NCBI GenBank assembly: GCA_022451925.1 | Contig: JAKUNL010000026.1 | Span: 1 to 43,124 of the forward strand | DNA: 43,124 nt | Direction of reading: 5' to 3' | Origin: Dehalococcoidia bacterium | GTDB taxonomy: Bacteria > Chloroflexota > Dehalococcoidia > Lucifugimonadales > UBA3495 | Part shown: in pieces, positions 8,411 through 16,199 of the stretch | Layout: each line of letters begins with the position of its first letter | Numbering within the stretch: the first letter of the stretch is position 1 | Translations under genes and position numbers: made by a program | The notes under the pieces: model-generated | What the model was told of the DNA's origin: nothing | Databases searched by the model: none | Seen by the model: only the letters and a program-made list of their open reading frames with translations

Positions 8411-9193
8411 ATGAACGGAGCTGAACTGAAGCAAACTCTAAAATCTGGTGGCCGCGTTTTTGGCACCATGATCTCCATCGCCAGGAACCCTAAATGGATA
8501 CCCATATTGGACACGGTAGGACTTGATTATGTTGTGATTGACACCGAGCACAATTATCGTAGTCGTGGTGAGTTGGGCGATTTTTTGATTATGATGAATA
8601 CCACGGGTGTGGTGCCTATCGTCCGGATTCCTATTCCAGATTCCCACTATGTGACCATGGCAATGGACGCTGGAGCTCAAGGTGTTTTGGCCCCGTATTG
8701 CGAGACCGTGGATCAGGTACGGGAGGTGGTCGCTGCTGCCAAATGGCGACCTCTGAAGGGTGAGGCTGCCGAACGGGTGGTACAGAACGGAGAGCACGTC
8801 AGTGACGCGACCCGTTCCTATTTGGAAGATCGGAATAAGAACAGTATCGCCATCATTGGAATCGAAAGTGAAGCTGCGGTGAACAATTTGGAGTCTATGC
8901 TTGAGGTCCCGGGAATAGATGGCATCTTTGTCGGCCCAAATGACATGAGCATTTCCTTAGGTATACCTGACCAATATAATCAAAAGATTTATCAAGACAC
9001 GGTTAAGAAGGTCATTGACATGTCCGAGGCCAAAGGTATCGCCACGCTGGTTCACCAACAGACGCCGGATCTTTCCGAGTATTGGATCGCAGAGGGGGCG
9101 AGGTTCGTACTACACGGCACCGACCGCCGTGCCTTGACCGAGGGTTTCAAATCAGACTTCGGTCAACTTAGGGACTTCGCTAATACGCAGTAA
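8411..9193 (+). CDS. HpcH/HpaI-family class II aldolase (canonical motifs)
   Basis: A 260-residue TIM-barrel aldolase of the 2-keto-3-deoxy-sugar-acid/4-hydroxy-2-oxo-acid type, which splits such acids to pyruvate and an aldehyde using a divalent metal. The catalytic Asp-x-Glu-His motif is intact (VVIDTEHN, D44-H47), as are the Arg (VPIVRIP), the metal-binding Glu (IIGIESEAA) and the metal-binding Asp in IFVGPNDMSISLG. The ATG at 8411 has a perfect TAGGAGG 5 bases upstream, one of the best ribosome-binding sites in the window, suggesting strong expression. A long hairpin follows the stop. A second member that lacks the Asp-Glu-His motif lies at 18672-19478. Confidence 0.9.
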   Translation: MNGAELKQTLKSGGRVFGTMISIARNPKWIPILDTVGLDYVVIDTEHNYRSRGELGDFLIMMNTTGVVPIVRIPIPDSHYVTMAMDAGAQGVLAPYCETVDQVREVVAAAKWRPLKGEAAERVVQNGEHVSDATRSYLEDRNKNSIAIIGIESEAAVNNLESMLEVPGIDGIFVGPNDMSISLGIPDQYNQKIYQDTVKKVIDMSEAKGIATLVHQQTPDLSEYWIAEGARFVLHGTDRRALTEGFKSDFGQLRDFANTQ

Positions 9194-9207
9194 GTACCAC
9201 TAGCCTA

Positions 9208-9260
9208 AGCAAATAATAAAGGACGTAGCGGCGTTATCAGGAGGTCCTTTATTATTTGCT
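9208..9260. terminator. 17-bp perfect-arm hairpin between convergent genes
   Basis: Perfect inverted repeat with 17-base arms (AGCAAATAATAAAGGAC and its complement) and a 19-base loop, 15 bases after the aldolase stop. It faces the minus-strand hydrolase gene that ends at 9376. The A/T-rich outer stem can serve as U-tract in either direction, as expected of a bidirectional terminator. Confidence 0.75.
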
Positions 9261-9375
9261 AATACGATTATTAAGGAATGTCGGTAGGCCGAGGTTTGGT
9301 TCGCCTGTCTTTCCCCTGAAATCGGTGAATTGCTGGATGGTACAACGAACGTTCCTACGGAAACGTGCTATATGG

Positions 9376-10170
9376 TTACTCGTCGTGACCCCTAATAAAT
9401 TCCAGCACAAAGTCGTTCCAAACCTCAGACTGTTCCCAGAAGGCTGCGTGTCCGGCTTCTGGTACCACTGCAAACTGGCTGCCTGGTATGCGGTCAGCCA
9501 CAATTTTCATCATTGCCGGGGGGGATAGTAAGTCAGCGCTGCCAGTCAGCATCAGGAGCGGTGTTTTCATGGCTTCTAATCGAGCAAAAGTCATGGGACT
9601 TCGGGCATTTTGTGCCTGCTCCGGAGTAATTTCATGGCGGCTTGCTTCTTCTATCTCTAGCCATTTGGATACTCCTTCGGGGTTGGATACCCGGTAAGAC
9701 GGTCCAACTTCTCGTAAAACTATGGGTAGGTTGGATATCTCCGGTGGGCGCAACCTGTCTTGTACTTCCTTGTATGAAGAGTCCGAAACACCGGTGAAGC
9801 TACTGGAGACGGTCAAGCTGATTACTCGGTTTGGGTATTCCACGGTGTAATCCAGACCGACGATCCCGCCCAAAGCAGTGGCCACTAGGTGGAAGCGCTT
9901 CAGGCCTATATGGTTAACAAAAGCCTCCAGGTCGTCGGAAGCAGAACCCGGTTCGGCCTTATGGTCTGTCACCTCAGAGCGTCCCCAATTCCGCCGGTCG
10001 TATGCGACGCAGCGGTACCCTGCATCTGTGAAGGCCGGCTCCTGGTTCACCCAACAATCGGTTGTACCAGATGCGGCATGGAGGAAAATCACCGGAGTAC
10101 GTGTGTCGTCGTCCATACCGGCGGTATCTGTAAACCAGAGTCTAACTCCGGGAATATCTGCGTATGGCAT
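9376..10170 (-). CDS. Alpha/beta-hydrolase-fold protein lacking the nucleophile
   Basis: A 264-residue alpha/beta-hydrolase-fold protein with the usual order: VIFLHAASGTTDCW (oxyanion HG-like turn), YDRRNWGRS, the elbow strand, then LLMLTGSADLLSPP (acid) and PEAGHAAFWEQ (His near 250). At the nucleophile elbow, where relatives have G-x-S-x-G, it reads VATALGG: residue 99 is Ala and the preceding Gly is also Ala. Acid and His remain, so classical ester hydrolysis looks impossible. Cofactor-free oxygenases, lyases or binding proteins on this fold are alternatives. The ATG at 10170 has only a weak ribosome-binding site. It is a single gene, convergent with the aldolase. Confidence 0.85.
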   Translation of the reverse strand: MPYADIPGVRLWFTDTAGMDDDTRTPVIFLHAASGTTDCWVNQEPAFTDAGYRCVAYDRRNWGRSEVTDHKAEPGSASDDLEAFVNHIGLKRFHLVATALGGIVGLDYTVEYPNRVISLTVSSSFTGVSDSSYKEVQDRLRPPEISNLPIVLREVGPSYRVSNPEGVSKWLEIEEASRHEITPEQAQNARSPMTFARLEAMKTPLLMLTGSADLLSPPAMMKIVADRIPGSQFAVVPEAGHAAFWEQSEVWNDFVLEFIRGHDE

Positions 10171-10529
10171 CTACGGGTTCACCCAGGTTTAATTATCTTC
10201 TAATCCGGTCATTATCTAATGAATGTCATCAGAGATCACGATCTGATATCTGGTTGGGATGGATTTTTCAAGTTAGTTTTATTGATTATCAACTCATTGG
10301 TCTCCCATTCGGTATCTATGGTAACTTCAGTCGCTTTCATTTCACAGTTTATCCATAGATGGGAACTGGGGTTTCGTCGTCTCAAGCTAATGCAGAAATC
10401 GACTCGGTAGGCTAGTCGGTCCCATAAGATTGCCTACGAGGTTCAGTACTGGATATTTAGAATCAATTACGAAGATTATCTGGCAATGATTGTTAAGATA
10501 ATCCGGTGATTGAAATTTGTCGTAGAACT
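10171..10529. other. Intergenic region, no gene seen
   Basis: About 359 bases between two minus-strand genes. Open frames here have no ribosome-binding sites and unlikely compositions. I see no strong hairpin or promoter. Confidence 0.4.
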
Positions 10530-10811
10530 TCAACCGCTATCCTCTGCCCATCTGTTACGCAGGGTCTCGACGTAAATCCGTTCGTAGTCTCCTAGATGGC
10601 CGTTGGCTGAATCATCGGCTAGGCGTTCGGCCCAGAGGTATTCCACGTCGGCCCAGACTATTGGGTAGGGCGGTGCGTCGAAAAAAGAGGTCACAGCAGA
10701 TATTGGGTCTGCTCCATCTGAGTACCCCATAAACTGAAAGTTGTCGTAGGTGTTGCCGATGTTGGATACGAAACGGCCTTGCATGGCGGCGAGCACTAGG
10801 TATGCTGGCAT
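10530..10811 (-). CDS. Small unknown protein (93 aa)
   Basis: A short gene starting at ATG 10811. The protein is acidic and rich in aromatic residues (NFQFMGYSDGADP, FFDAPPYPIVWADVEYLWAE), ending in YVETLRNRWAEDSG. Composition and codon use look like a real cytoplasmic protein, not a shadow. I do not recognise a family. Directly upstream, on the coding strand, lie four units of a 7-base repeat (10821-10848) ending 9 bases before the ATG, the same arrangement as at four other genes here, which supports this start. There is no partner gene close by. Confidence 0.55.
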   Translation of the reverse strand: MPAYLVLAAMQGRFVSNIGNTYDNFQFMGYSDGADPISAVTSFFDAPPYPIVWADVEYLWAERLADDSANGHLGDYERIYVETLRNRWAEDSG

Positions 10812-10820
10812 ACGAGTTCT

Positions 10821-10848
10821 CAGCGTACAGCTTTCAGCACTCAGTTGT
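10821..10848 (-). repeat. Heptad repeat, four units, before the small unknown gene
   Basis: On the minus strand the units read ACAACTG, AGTGCTG, AAAGCTG, TACGCTG, i.e. a CTG every 7 bases (consensus GCTGANN in the best phase). It lies 9 bases upstream of the ATG at 10811, on its sense strand. Confidence 0.65.
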
Positions 10849-11052
10849 TTATTGGTATGGCTGATGCTGGCTGCGGCTTTCCATTCTCCTTAGTTAAGCT
10901 ACTAGCATTTAGTCTTAGTATTTTTAACTGACGTATCCCAATTGTGTGTCACTTTATATACCAACCGCTGTCCGAGTTACTAGAGTTAGTCTTGGAATTC
11001 CGCTTAGGAAAAGCTGGCGGCCGATGTTTCTCAACTCTCGGATTAGGGGGCA

Positions 11053-12216
11053 TTATCCCCGCTTGAGAATATGGACAGTTGTTACGTCTCCGGCCCCTGA
11101 GCATTGGGCAACTCCAATCCGGGCATTGGCTACTTGCCTGGGACCAGCCTCGCCACGCAGTTGGGTCACCGTCTCATGAATCATTCGGATGCCCGAAGCT
11201 CCAAAAGGATGTCCCATGGCCAGCAGACCGCCGTCGGTGTTTACTGGAATGTCTCCTGTCAGGGCCGTGCGACCCTCCATAGTCCCTTTCCAGGCCTCTC
11301 CAAAAGGCAGCAAATGTAGAGCTTCCACTTGTTGCAATTCTCCGATGGTCGCCGCATCATGCACTTGAACCAGGTCAACGTCTTCGGGGCTGATGCCGCT
11401 CATCTCGTAGGCTTGAATCGCTGCTGGTTCCGTGCGGTAGGGACTGAACGCTGAGTGGTCAGCGCCGCGGCCGTTGTAATCTCCCGATGTTAAAACTGCA
11501 GCCGCGACGGATACAGCTCGGCTTTCGTTGATTCCGTATTTGGCTAGGTCCTCACGGGCGCATAGCACCGCAGCTGCGCTGCCTTCGCTGGTTGGGCAGC
11601 ACTGGAACAGCGTAAGGGGGTCTGCGATCATCCGCGAGTTCAGCACCTCTTCTATAGTGTAGGTATCTTTCCTGTGGGCGAACGGGTTCATGGCTGCATT
11701 TTGGCGAGCCTTCACAGTAACCTGGGCCAGAGCTGTAGCCGGAGCGCCGGTTTCCTCCATGTATCGTTTCCCTCGTAACGCGTATCCGGCCATCATGTGG
11801 TCGCCACCGATATATCGCTCAGGTGCGTCTTCGGCGGTTACCGTAACAGGGCCTCGTGGAACCTTCTCTGCACCAAAAGCCAATGCCATGTCATAGAGCC
11901 CGGTAGTGATTCCCCAATAGGCCTGCCAGAAGGCTGTGGATCCGCTGGAGCAGGCGTTCTCAACGTTGACGATGGGTACGCCCGTCAGTCCCAATTTGGA
12001 CAACGAGGTTTCACCTACGGACATGCCCTGGTAGTAGACGTGGCCGAAATATGCGACGGCGATATCCTTCCATTTAACCGCAGCGTCTTCCAGAGCAGGA
12101 AGGACGGCCTCAATCGCCAACTGGCCTAAGTCTTTGTCCGGGAATCGGCCGAAGGGATGTAGACCAACGCCTACTACCATCACCTCTCGGCCGGATTTTA
12201 TCTTGTTCATAGTCAT
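11053..12216 (-). CDS. Thiolase-family protein (SCP-x/lipid-transfer-like acetyltransferase)
   Basis: A 387-residue thiolase-fold enzyme. The nucleophilic Cys lies in NVENACSSGSTAF (near residue 89); the active-site His loops are VQVHDAAT and AMGHPFGASG; the second Cys is in AQCSGAGD. This is the SCP-x/lipid-transfer-protein branch, which does thiolytic or retro-aldol cleavage of branched or steroid-like acyl-CoA. The ATG at 12216 has AGGTGAG 6 bases upstream. The DUF35 gene 106 bases upstream on the same strand is the usual obligate partner of this thiolase branch, so the two probably form a complex. The nearby divergent acyl-CoA ligase would supply CoA esters. Both cysteines are present, so thiolase chemistry is more likely than an aldolase-only role. 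Confidence 0.9.
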   Translation of the reverse strand: MTMNKIKSGREVMVVGVGLHPFGRFPDKDLGQLAIEAVLPALEDAAVKWKDIAVAYFGHVYYQGMSVGETSLSKLGLTGVPIVNVENACSSGSTAFWQAYWGITTGLYDMALAFGAEKVPRGPVTVTAEDAPERYIGGDHMMAGYALRGKRYMEETGAPATALAQVTVKARQNAAMNPFAHRKDTYTIEEVLNSRMIADPLTLFQCCPTSEGSAAAVLCAREDLAKYGINESRAVSVAAAVLTSGDYNGRGADHSAFSPYRTEPAAIQAYEMSGISPEDVDLVQVHDAATIGELQQVEALHLLPFGEAWKGTMEGRTALTGDIPVNTDGGLLAMGHPFGASGIRMIHETVTQLRGEAGPRQVANARIGVAQCSGAGDVTTVHILKRG

Positions 12217-12322
12217 GGAATTCTCACCTGAGCTAAGCGTGTTGTTATGAAACTATTGAAATCTAACGACTCGATGCTGTGGCCGACTACGGTGTGCAAC
12301 TGCTAGAACCTGGACGTATCGA

Positions 12323-12751
12323 CTAGACGGGGCGCCATTTGTAGACAGCCTTGTCTGGCCCGCCGTTCTCCGCTGGTACGGATTTTAGAACCAACTCAAC
12401 TCCCATGCCGATTTTGAGGTCTTTATGCTCGCAGTTTATGACTTCCGCGAGCACTTGGGGGCCGCTGGGTAGTTCAACCTGGCCCAGTACGTAAGGAATT
12501 TCGCCTGGCCAACCAGCGGGCGGGATTCTCACGATGGTGAAGCTGAATAGGATGCCTTTGTTGCCTAGGTCAACAGCTTTTAGGTCCGTGGACGTACACT
12601 GCTGGCAGAATATGGCAGGACCAAAGACCGACGCTTCGCATTCGTTGCACTTGAACCCAATCAAGGTGCCTGTGCTGGCATCGTCGTTGGTCAATCGGAG
12701 CCGCTGAGGGTCGATAGAGACCGGTGTTATTGCTGATTCGGAATCTGGCAT
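12323..12751 (-). CDS. DUF35 OB-fold/zinc-ribbon acyl-CoA-associated protein
   Basis: A 142-residue partner of thiolase-like enzymes. The N-terminal zinc ribbon is visible as CNECEASVFGPAIFCQQC (two Cys pairs), followed by the OB-fold that starts with DLGNKGILFSFTIVRIPPAGW and contains PYVLGQVELPSGPQVLAEV. In characterised systems such proteins bind the CoA tail or form the lid of a thiolase/aldolase or hydratase complex. The frame is open upstream to an ATG at 12823, but the ATG at 12751 fits family length. Neither start has a ribosome-binding site; a TATAAT box ends 7 bases before 12751, suggesting a leaderless message. It is first in an operon with the thiolase. Confidence 0.85.
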   Translation of the reverse strand: MPDSESAITPVSIDPQRLRLTNDDASTGTLIGFKCNECEASVFGPAIFCQQCTSTDLKAVDLGNKGILFSFTIVRIPPAGWPGEIPYVLGQVELPSGPQVLAEVINCEHKDLKIGMGVELVLKSVPAENGGPDKAVYKWRPV

Positions 12752-12758
12752 AGTAGGT

Positions 12759-12764
12759 ATTATA
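12759..12764 (-). promoter_or_regulatory. Possible -10 box for the DUF35-thiolase operon
   Basis: TATAAT on the minus strand, 7 bases before the ATG at 12751. Transcription from it would begin at the start codon. No good -35 hexamer is seen 16-18 bases upstream, so this is tentative. Confidence 0.35.
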
Positions 12765-12879
12765 CAGTGCCATTGACCCGCCATGCCTAGAATGTTAGCT
12801 TGCTGGTGCCGCTTGGTTACCATAAAATGCTTGTGACTAATTGGCGACTAGGCAAAATAGCCATACAAACTGATTAATT

Positions 12880-14511
12880 ATGGGGTTTTTACGAAGCATG
12901 CCGACCGACACAAACAAGCCTTGGGAGCAGTGCTTAGGAGAATACCTGGCTGAAGTTGTAGCTCGTCGCCCGAACAAAACTTTTATTGAGATCGGTGGCC
13001 TGAGTCGTACTTACCAAGAGTTCTGGGACGGTGTCTTGAAATCGGCTGCCATGTTCTCAGCATTAGGGATAGAGAAGGGCGACCGTGTCTGCTTGTTCCT
13101 GCCCAATTGTATCGAATATGTCTATTCCTGGTTTGGACTGTCGGTCATAGGCGGCATCAGCGTGCCAGTGAATACCGCCTACAAAAGGGATGAGATGGCT
13201 TATATTCTAAACAATGCCGAAGCCAAGGGCCTAATAACGGACTCATCGCTTTCTGACGTAGCGGGAGCAGCTGCCGACCTTTCCCCTAGCGTCGAAATCA
13301 GGCTGCTTAGAGGGATTGAAGGGTCGGTACCGGAAGGCTGGACTAACTTCGCGTTAGAACACGAGGATAGTGTCCCGCTGCAAGAGTTACCGGATATTTC
13401 TCCCCATGATATTTCTATGTTGGTTTACACCTCCGGTACAACTGGCAACCCGAAAGGCGTCATGTGCACCCATCTAATGTACGTTGCCGCGGGACAGGGC
13501 TTTGCCCACTGGACTCAAGCTACATCGGAAGACCGGTTCTTCACTTGCTTGCCCTACTACCACGCCAATATCCAGTACTACTCAACTATGGGCGCTCTCG
13601 CTGCTGGCGGGACTCTCGTGGTGGTAGACCGATTCAGTGCGTCGAGGTTCTGGGGGCAGGTCCGCGAGGCTCAGGCCACTGTGGTTAACTTCATTGGCAT
13701 GATGATGCCGGTGCTATCCAAAAATACTCCGTCTGTTGACGACAAAGACAACACGGTGCGGCTGTTTTATGGTTCGCCGTCTTTCCCGCCAGAGTTTCTG
13801 GCAGAATTCCAAGAACGTTTCGATACTGACATAATCGTTGGATTCGGCATGACTGAGACCTGCTTCGGTACTATCGAAAAGATCGGCGAGAGACGTCGGG
13901 CTGGTTCGTCAGGGGAGCCTCGCCAGCACCCACAACCTGGTTTCGAGAACATTGTGCGCATCGCCGACCAGGTTACAGGGATTCACGTCGGAGTAGATAC
14001 TGTGGGAGAGATCACTATCCATAATCCAGCCATCATGCCTGGATACTGGCGGAACGAGGAACAGAACTCTGAGACGCTGCGCGATGGTTGGCTGTACACG
14101 GGTGACCTCGGCTGGGTGGACTCGGACGGCTTCCTCTATTTTGTGGACAGGAAGAAGGACATAATCAGACGTAGAGGAGAGAACATATCGTCCCAAGAAG
14201 TTGAGAACGTGGTTAAGAGGCACCCTAACGTGCTGGATTGTGCCGTATTGGCTGTACCGTCGGAACTGGGAGAGGACGAGGTCAAAGCTTACGTTACTCC
14301 GCGTGAGGGTGCCACTCCTGACCCGGCAGAACTAGTTCACTGGTGTGCCGACAATTTGGCTTATTTTAAAGTTCCCCGTTACTGGGAAGTCCGAGATGAA
14401 CTACCAAGAACTCCAAGTCTACGGGTTAGAAAAGACGTCCTACGACAGGAAAAGGAAGATCTAATAGAGGGGTGCTTCGATCTCGAATCAGCTGGAATCA
14501 AACTGCGTTAA
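12880..14511 (+). CDS. AMP-forming acyl-CoA ligase (CaiC-like)
   Basis: A 543-residue adenylate-forming enzyme that should activate a carboxylic acid with ATP and CoA. It has the phosphate-binding loop (LVYTSGTTGNPKGVMCTH), the FGMTETCFG motif (A5), YTGDLGWVDSDGFLYFVDRKK (A7-A8) and the hinge region. In the C-terminal A10 motif, where relatives have a catalytic Lys (P-T-x-K-V-x-K), it reads TPSLRVRKDVLR: residue 515 is Arg (codon at 14422). The enzyme may therefore adenylate slowly, or the neighbouring K518 may compensate. The ATG at 12880 or 12898 may be the start; neither has a clear ribosome-binding site. It is divergent from the DUF35-thiolase operon, hinting at one acyl-CoA pathway. Confidence 0.9.
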   Translation: MGFLRSMPTDTNKPWEQCLGEYLAEVVARRPNKTFIEIGGLSRTYQEFWDGVLKSAAMFSALGIEKGDRVCLFLPNCIEYVYSWFGLSVIGGISVPVNTAYKRDEMAYILNNAEAKGLITDSSLSDVAGAAADLSPSVEIRLLRGIEGSVPEGWTNFALEHEDSVPLQELPDISPHDISMLVYTSGTTGNPKGVMCTHLMYVAAGQGFAHWTQATSEDRFFTCLPYYHANIQYYSTMGALAAGGTLVVVDRFSASRFWGQVREAQATVVNFIGMMMPVLSKNTPSVDDKDNTVRLFYGSPSFPPEFLAEFQERFDTDIIVGFGMTETCFGTIEKIGERRRAGSSGEPRQHPQPGFENIVRIADQVTGIHVGVDTVGEITIHNPAIMPGYWRNEEQNSETLRDGWLYTGDLGWVDSDGFLYFVDRKKDIIRRRGENISSQEVENVVKRHPNVLDCAVLAVPSELGEDEVKAYVTPREGATPDPAELVHWCADNLAYFKVPRYWEVRDELPRTPSLRVRKDVLRQEKEDLIEGCFDLESAGIKLR

Positions 14512-14512
14512 A

Positions 14513-14540
14513 GCTGACCGCTGAAAGGTGAAATCTGTCA
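14513..14540 (+). repeat. Heptad repeat before the EVE gene
   Basis: Units GCTGACC, GCTGAAA, GGTGAAA, TCTGTCA at exact 7-base period, 17 bases upstream of the ATG at 14558 and beginning 1 base after the ligase stop. Same motif and orientation relative to the gene as at 10821 and 33744. Confidence 0.65.
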
Positions 14541-14557
14541 CTTGATGAGGTGTAAGA

Positions 14558-15028
14558 ATGTCCGAGAAAAGATACTGGCTCTTTAAATCAGAGCCTACCG
14601 CCTATTCCTTTGACGACCTGATGAATGACCCAGATGGTTGGGCGGAATGGGATGGAGTCCGAAATTATCAGGCACGCAACATGATGCGCGACGATATGAA
14701 GGTTGGTGATAGCATTCTTTTCTACCATAGTAACGCGAAGCCTATGGCTGTGGTGGGTATCGCCAGCGTGGTACGAGAAGGGTATGACGACTTTCATGCC
14801 CTGGATCCCGACGATAAACATTACGATCCCAAAGCCACACCGGAGAAACCCATCTGGTCTATGGTTGACATCAAAGGCGAACGGCCCTTGGCTCGGCCAG
14901 TAACGTTGGCTGAGATAAAAGAAAACCCCAAACTAAAAGACATGTTGCTCATTAGAAAAGGAATGCGGCTATCCATCCAACCGATCACCAAAGAGGAGTT
15001 CATCGAGGTCGTCTCTCAAGGTGGCTAG
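14558..15028 (+). CDS. EVE-domain protein
   Basis: A 156-residue single EVE domain (PUA-like fold), related to thymocyte nuclear protein 1 and its bacterial homologues. It opens with RYWLFKSEPTAYSFDDL and has DGVRNYQARNMMRDDMKVGD and FYHSNAKPMAVVGIASVVRE, all hallmark stretches including the aromatic cage region. EVE domains bind modified bases or RNA; single-domain forms have no settled role. An AGGTG precedes the ATG at 14558. There are no restriction or defence genes nearby, so a housekeeping role in handling modified nucleotides is more likely. Length is full for the family. Confidence 0.92.
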   Translation: MSEKRYWLFKSEPTAYSFDDLMNDPDGWAEWDGVRNYQARNMMRDDMKVGDSILFYHSNAKPMAVVGIASVVREGYDDFHALDPDDKHYDPKATPEKPIWSMVDIKGERPLARPVTLAEIKENPKLKDMLLIRKGMRLSIQPITKEEFIEVVSQGG

Positions 15029-15296
15029 CTGGTTCAACTGACTATTGATGAATCGCTGCTTGTTTGTGGATCCATAAAAGGGTTCTCGCAGGTTATATTA
15101 CTGTCCAATTAGAAATTTGGATTTAGAGTGCTATCTTTCGAGATACTCACTGCAATCAGATATGAAAGGTAAATATTTAACCTCTGGCCTTGAACCATTG
15201 TAAGAAGGGGAGGCAAAACTAGCAGCGGTGCACATACCACGTTACCTAGTGAGTTAACGCAAGACACATCTGGCAACAAAGAGGATAGAAAATATC

Positions 15297-15566
15297 ATGA
15301 GCGTCTTTTGGAGAGATGTTAAACGGGGACAGAATCTGTACATTGACGACGTCGAAGGCAAAGAAGAAGTCATTGGAGGGTACCGAGAAAATAAGCTCGG
15401 TATAGACGCCTATGCAAGGACGTTTGGATACGAGCCAGAGCGGTCCAGAAAGGGATTTGACTCCGTAGAGGCAGCCAAATTGTTCGTAGAATCCTTCTGT
15501 CCGTGGGAAATATTCGGCGTACGTGACGCGATGGTCGAGCTCGAATCACGGGCGAAACTAGACTAA
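15297..15566 (+). CDS. Small unknown protein (89 aa)
   Basis: A short soluble protein with charged, globular-looking composition (FWRDVKRGQNLYIDDVEGK, then YARTFGYEPERSRKGFDS). I do not recognise a family. The ATG at 15297 is preceded by GAGGAT about 10 bases upstream. It lies 29 bases ahead of the next gene on the same strand, which has its own AAAGGAG, so the two are probably cotranscribed. A 268-base gap separates it from the EVE gene. Confidence 0.6.
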   Translation: MSVFWRDVKRGQNLYIDDVEGKEEVIGGYRENKLGIDAYARTFGYEPERSRKGFDSVEAAKLFVESFCPWEIFGVRDAMVELESRAKLD

Positions 15567-15595
15567 ATCTGAATATCCCACCCAAAGGAGCGAAA

Positions 15596-16111
15596 ATGTC
15601 ACGCCTGCCGAACTCTATTCAGGCGAAATTCCCACAAGAAGTCCAAGCTGTTTACCAACGTGTAGTTGATTCAGAGTCTAGCTTGTCCACTACTTTGGCA
15701 TCAGTATTCGCCAATCCCCAAGTGGGCGTTGGATTGGCGAACCTGCAAGACGTGATCGACCAAACTGGCCTTGAGCCGTGGGTAATATTTACCGTGGCTA
15801 TGACCGTTGCCCACGAACGGAATAATCAAAACTTATGGGAATCATTCGAACCGTTGGCACGTGAGGCGGGGGTTAGCAACGCTGTTATTCAGGGCATCGC
15901 TGCTGGAACCGCGCCGCGTGGATTGCTGCCTAAAGAAGGGATTTGGGTGCACTTTACTAAAGAGGTCTTGCAGGACAAGATGCGCGACTCTACCTGGCAG
16001 GCTACAACCCATCTAGCAGGCGATGACGGGACAGTGGCATTGGCGTTTACCGCTTGCTATTACGATATGATGGCTAGACTCAACCGAACCTTCGGCTTGG
16101 AATCTGCGTAG
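15596..16111 (+). CDS. Carboxymuconolactone-decarboxylase/AhpD-like helical protein
   Basis: A 171-residue all-helical protein. The middle, EPWVIFTVAMTVAHERNNQN followed by PLAREAGVSNAVIQGIAAG, resembles the core of the CMD/AhpD fold, where a helix carrying Cys and His is followed by an A-x-x-A-G-[VL]-S turn. The reactive Cys pair is missing; the only Cys is near the C-terminus (AFTACYYDMM). It is therefore not a peroxidase of the usual kind, and could be a decarboxylase-like or non-catalytic member. The ATG at 15596 has AAAGGAG 6 bases upstream. It forms a likely pair with the small gene before it. The family call is a judgement from pattern only. Confidence 0.55.
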   Translation: MSRLPNSIQAKFPQEVQAVYQRVVDSESSLSTTLASVFANPQVGVGLANLQDVIDQTGLEPWVIFTVAMTVAHERNNQNLWESFEPLAREAGVSNAVIQGIAAGTAPRGLLPKEGIWVHFTKEVLQDKMRDSTWQATTHLAGDDGTVALAFTACYYDMMARLNRTFGLESA

Positions 16112-16199
16112 TCAGTCTGAAAGAATGTTTAACATCCTACAAAGACTGGTGTGCAGGTCCGAAAATGACCCTCATGTGACGATGGTTCTGGTTTAGTAA

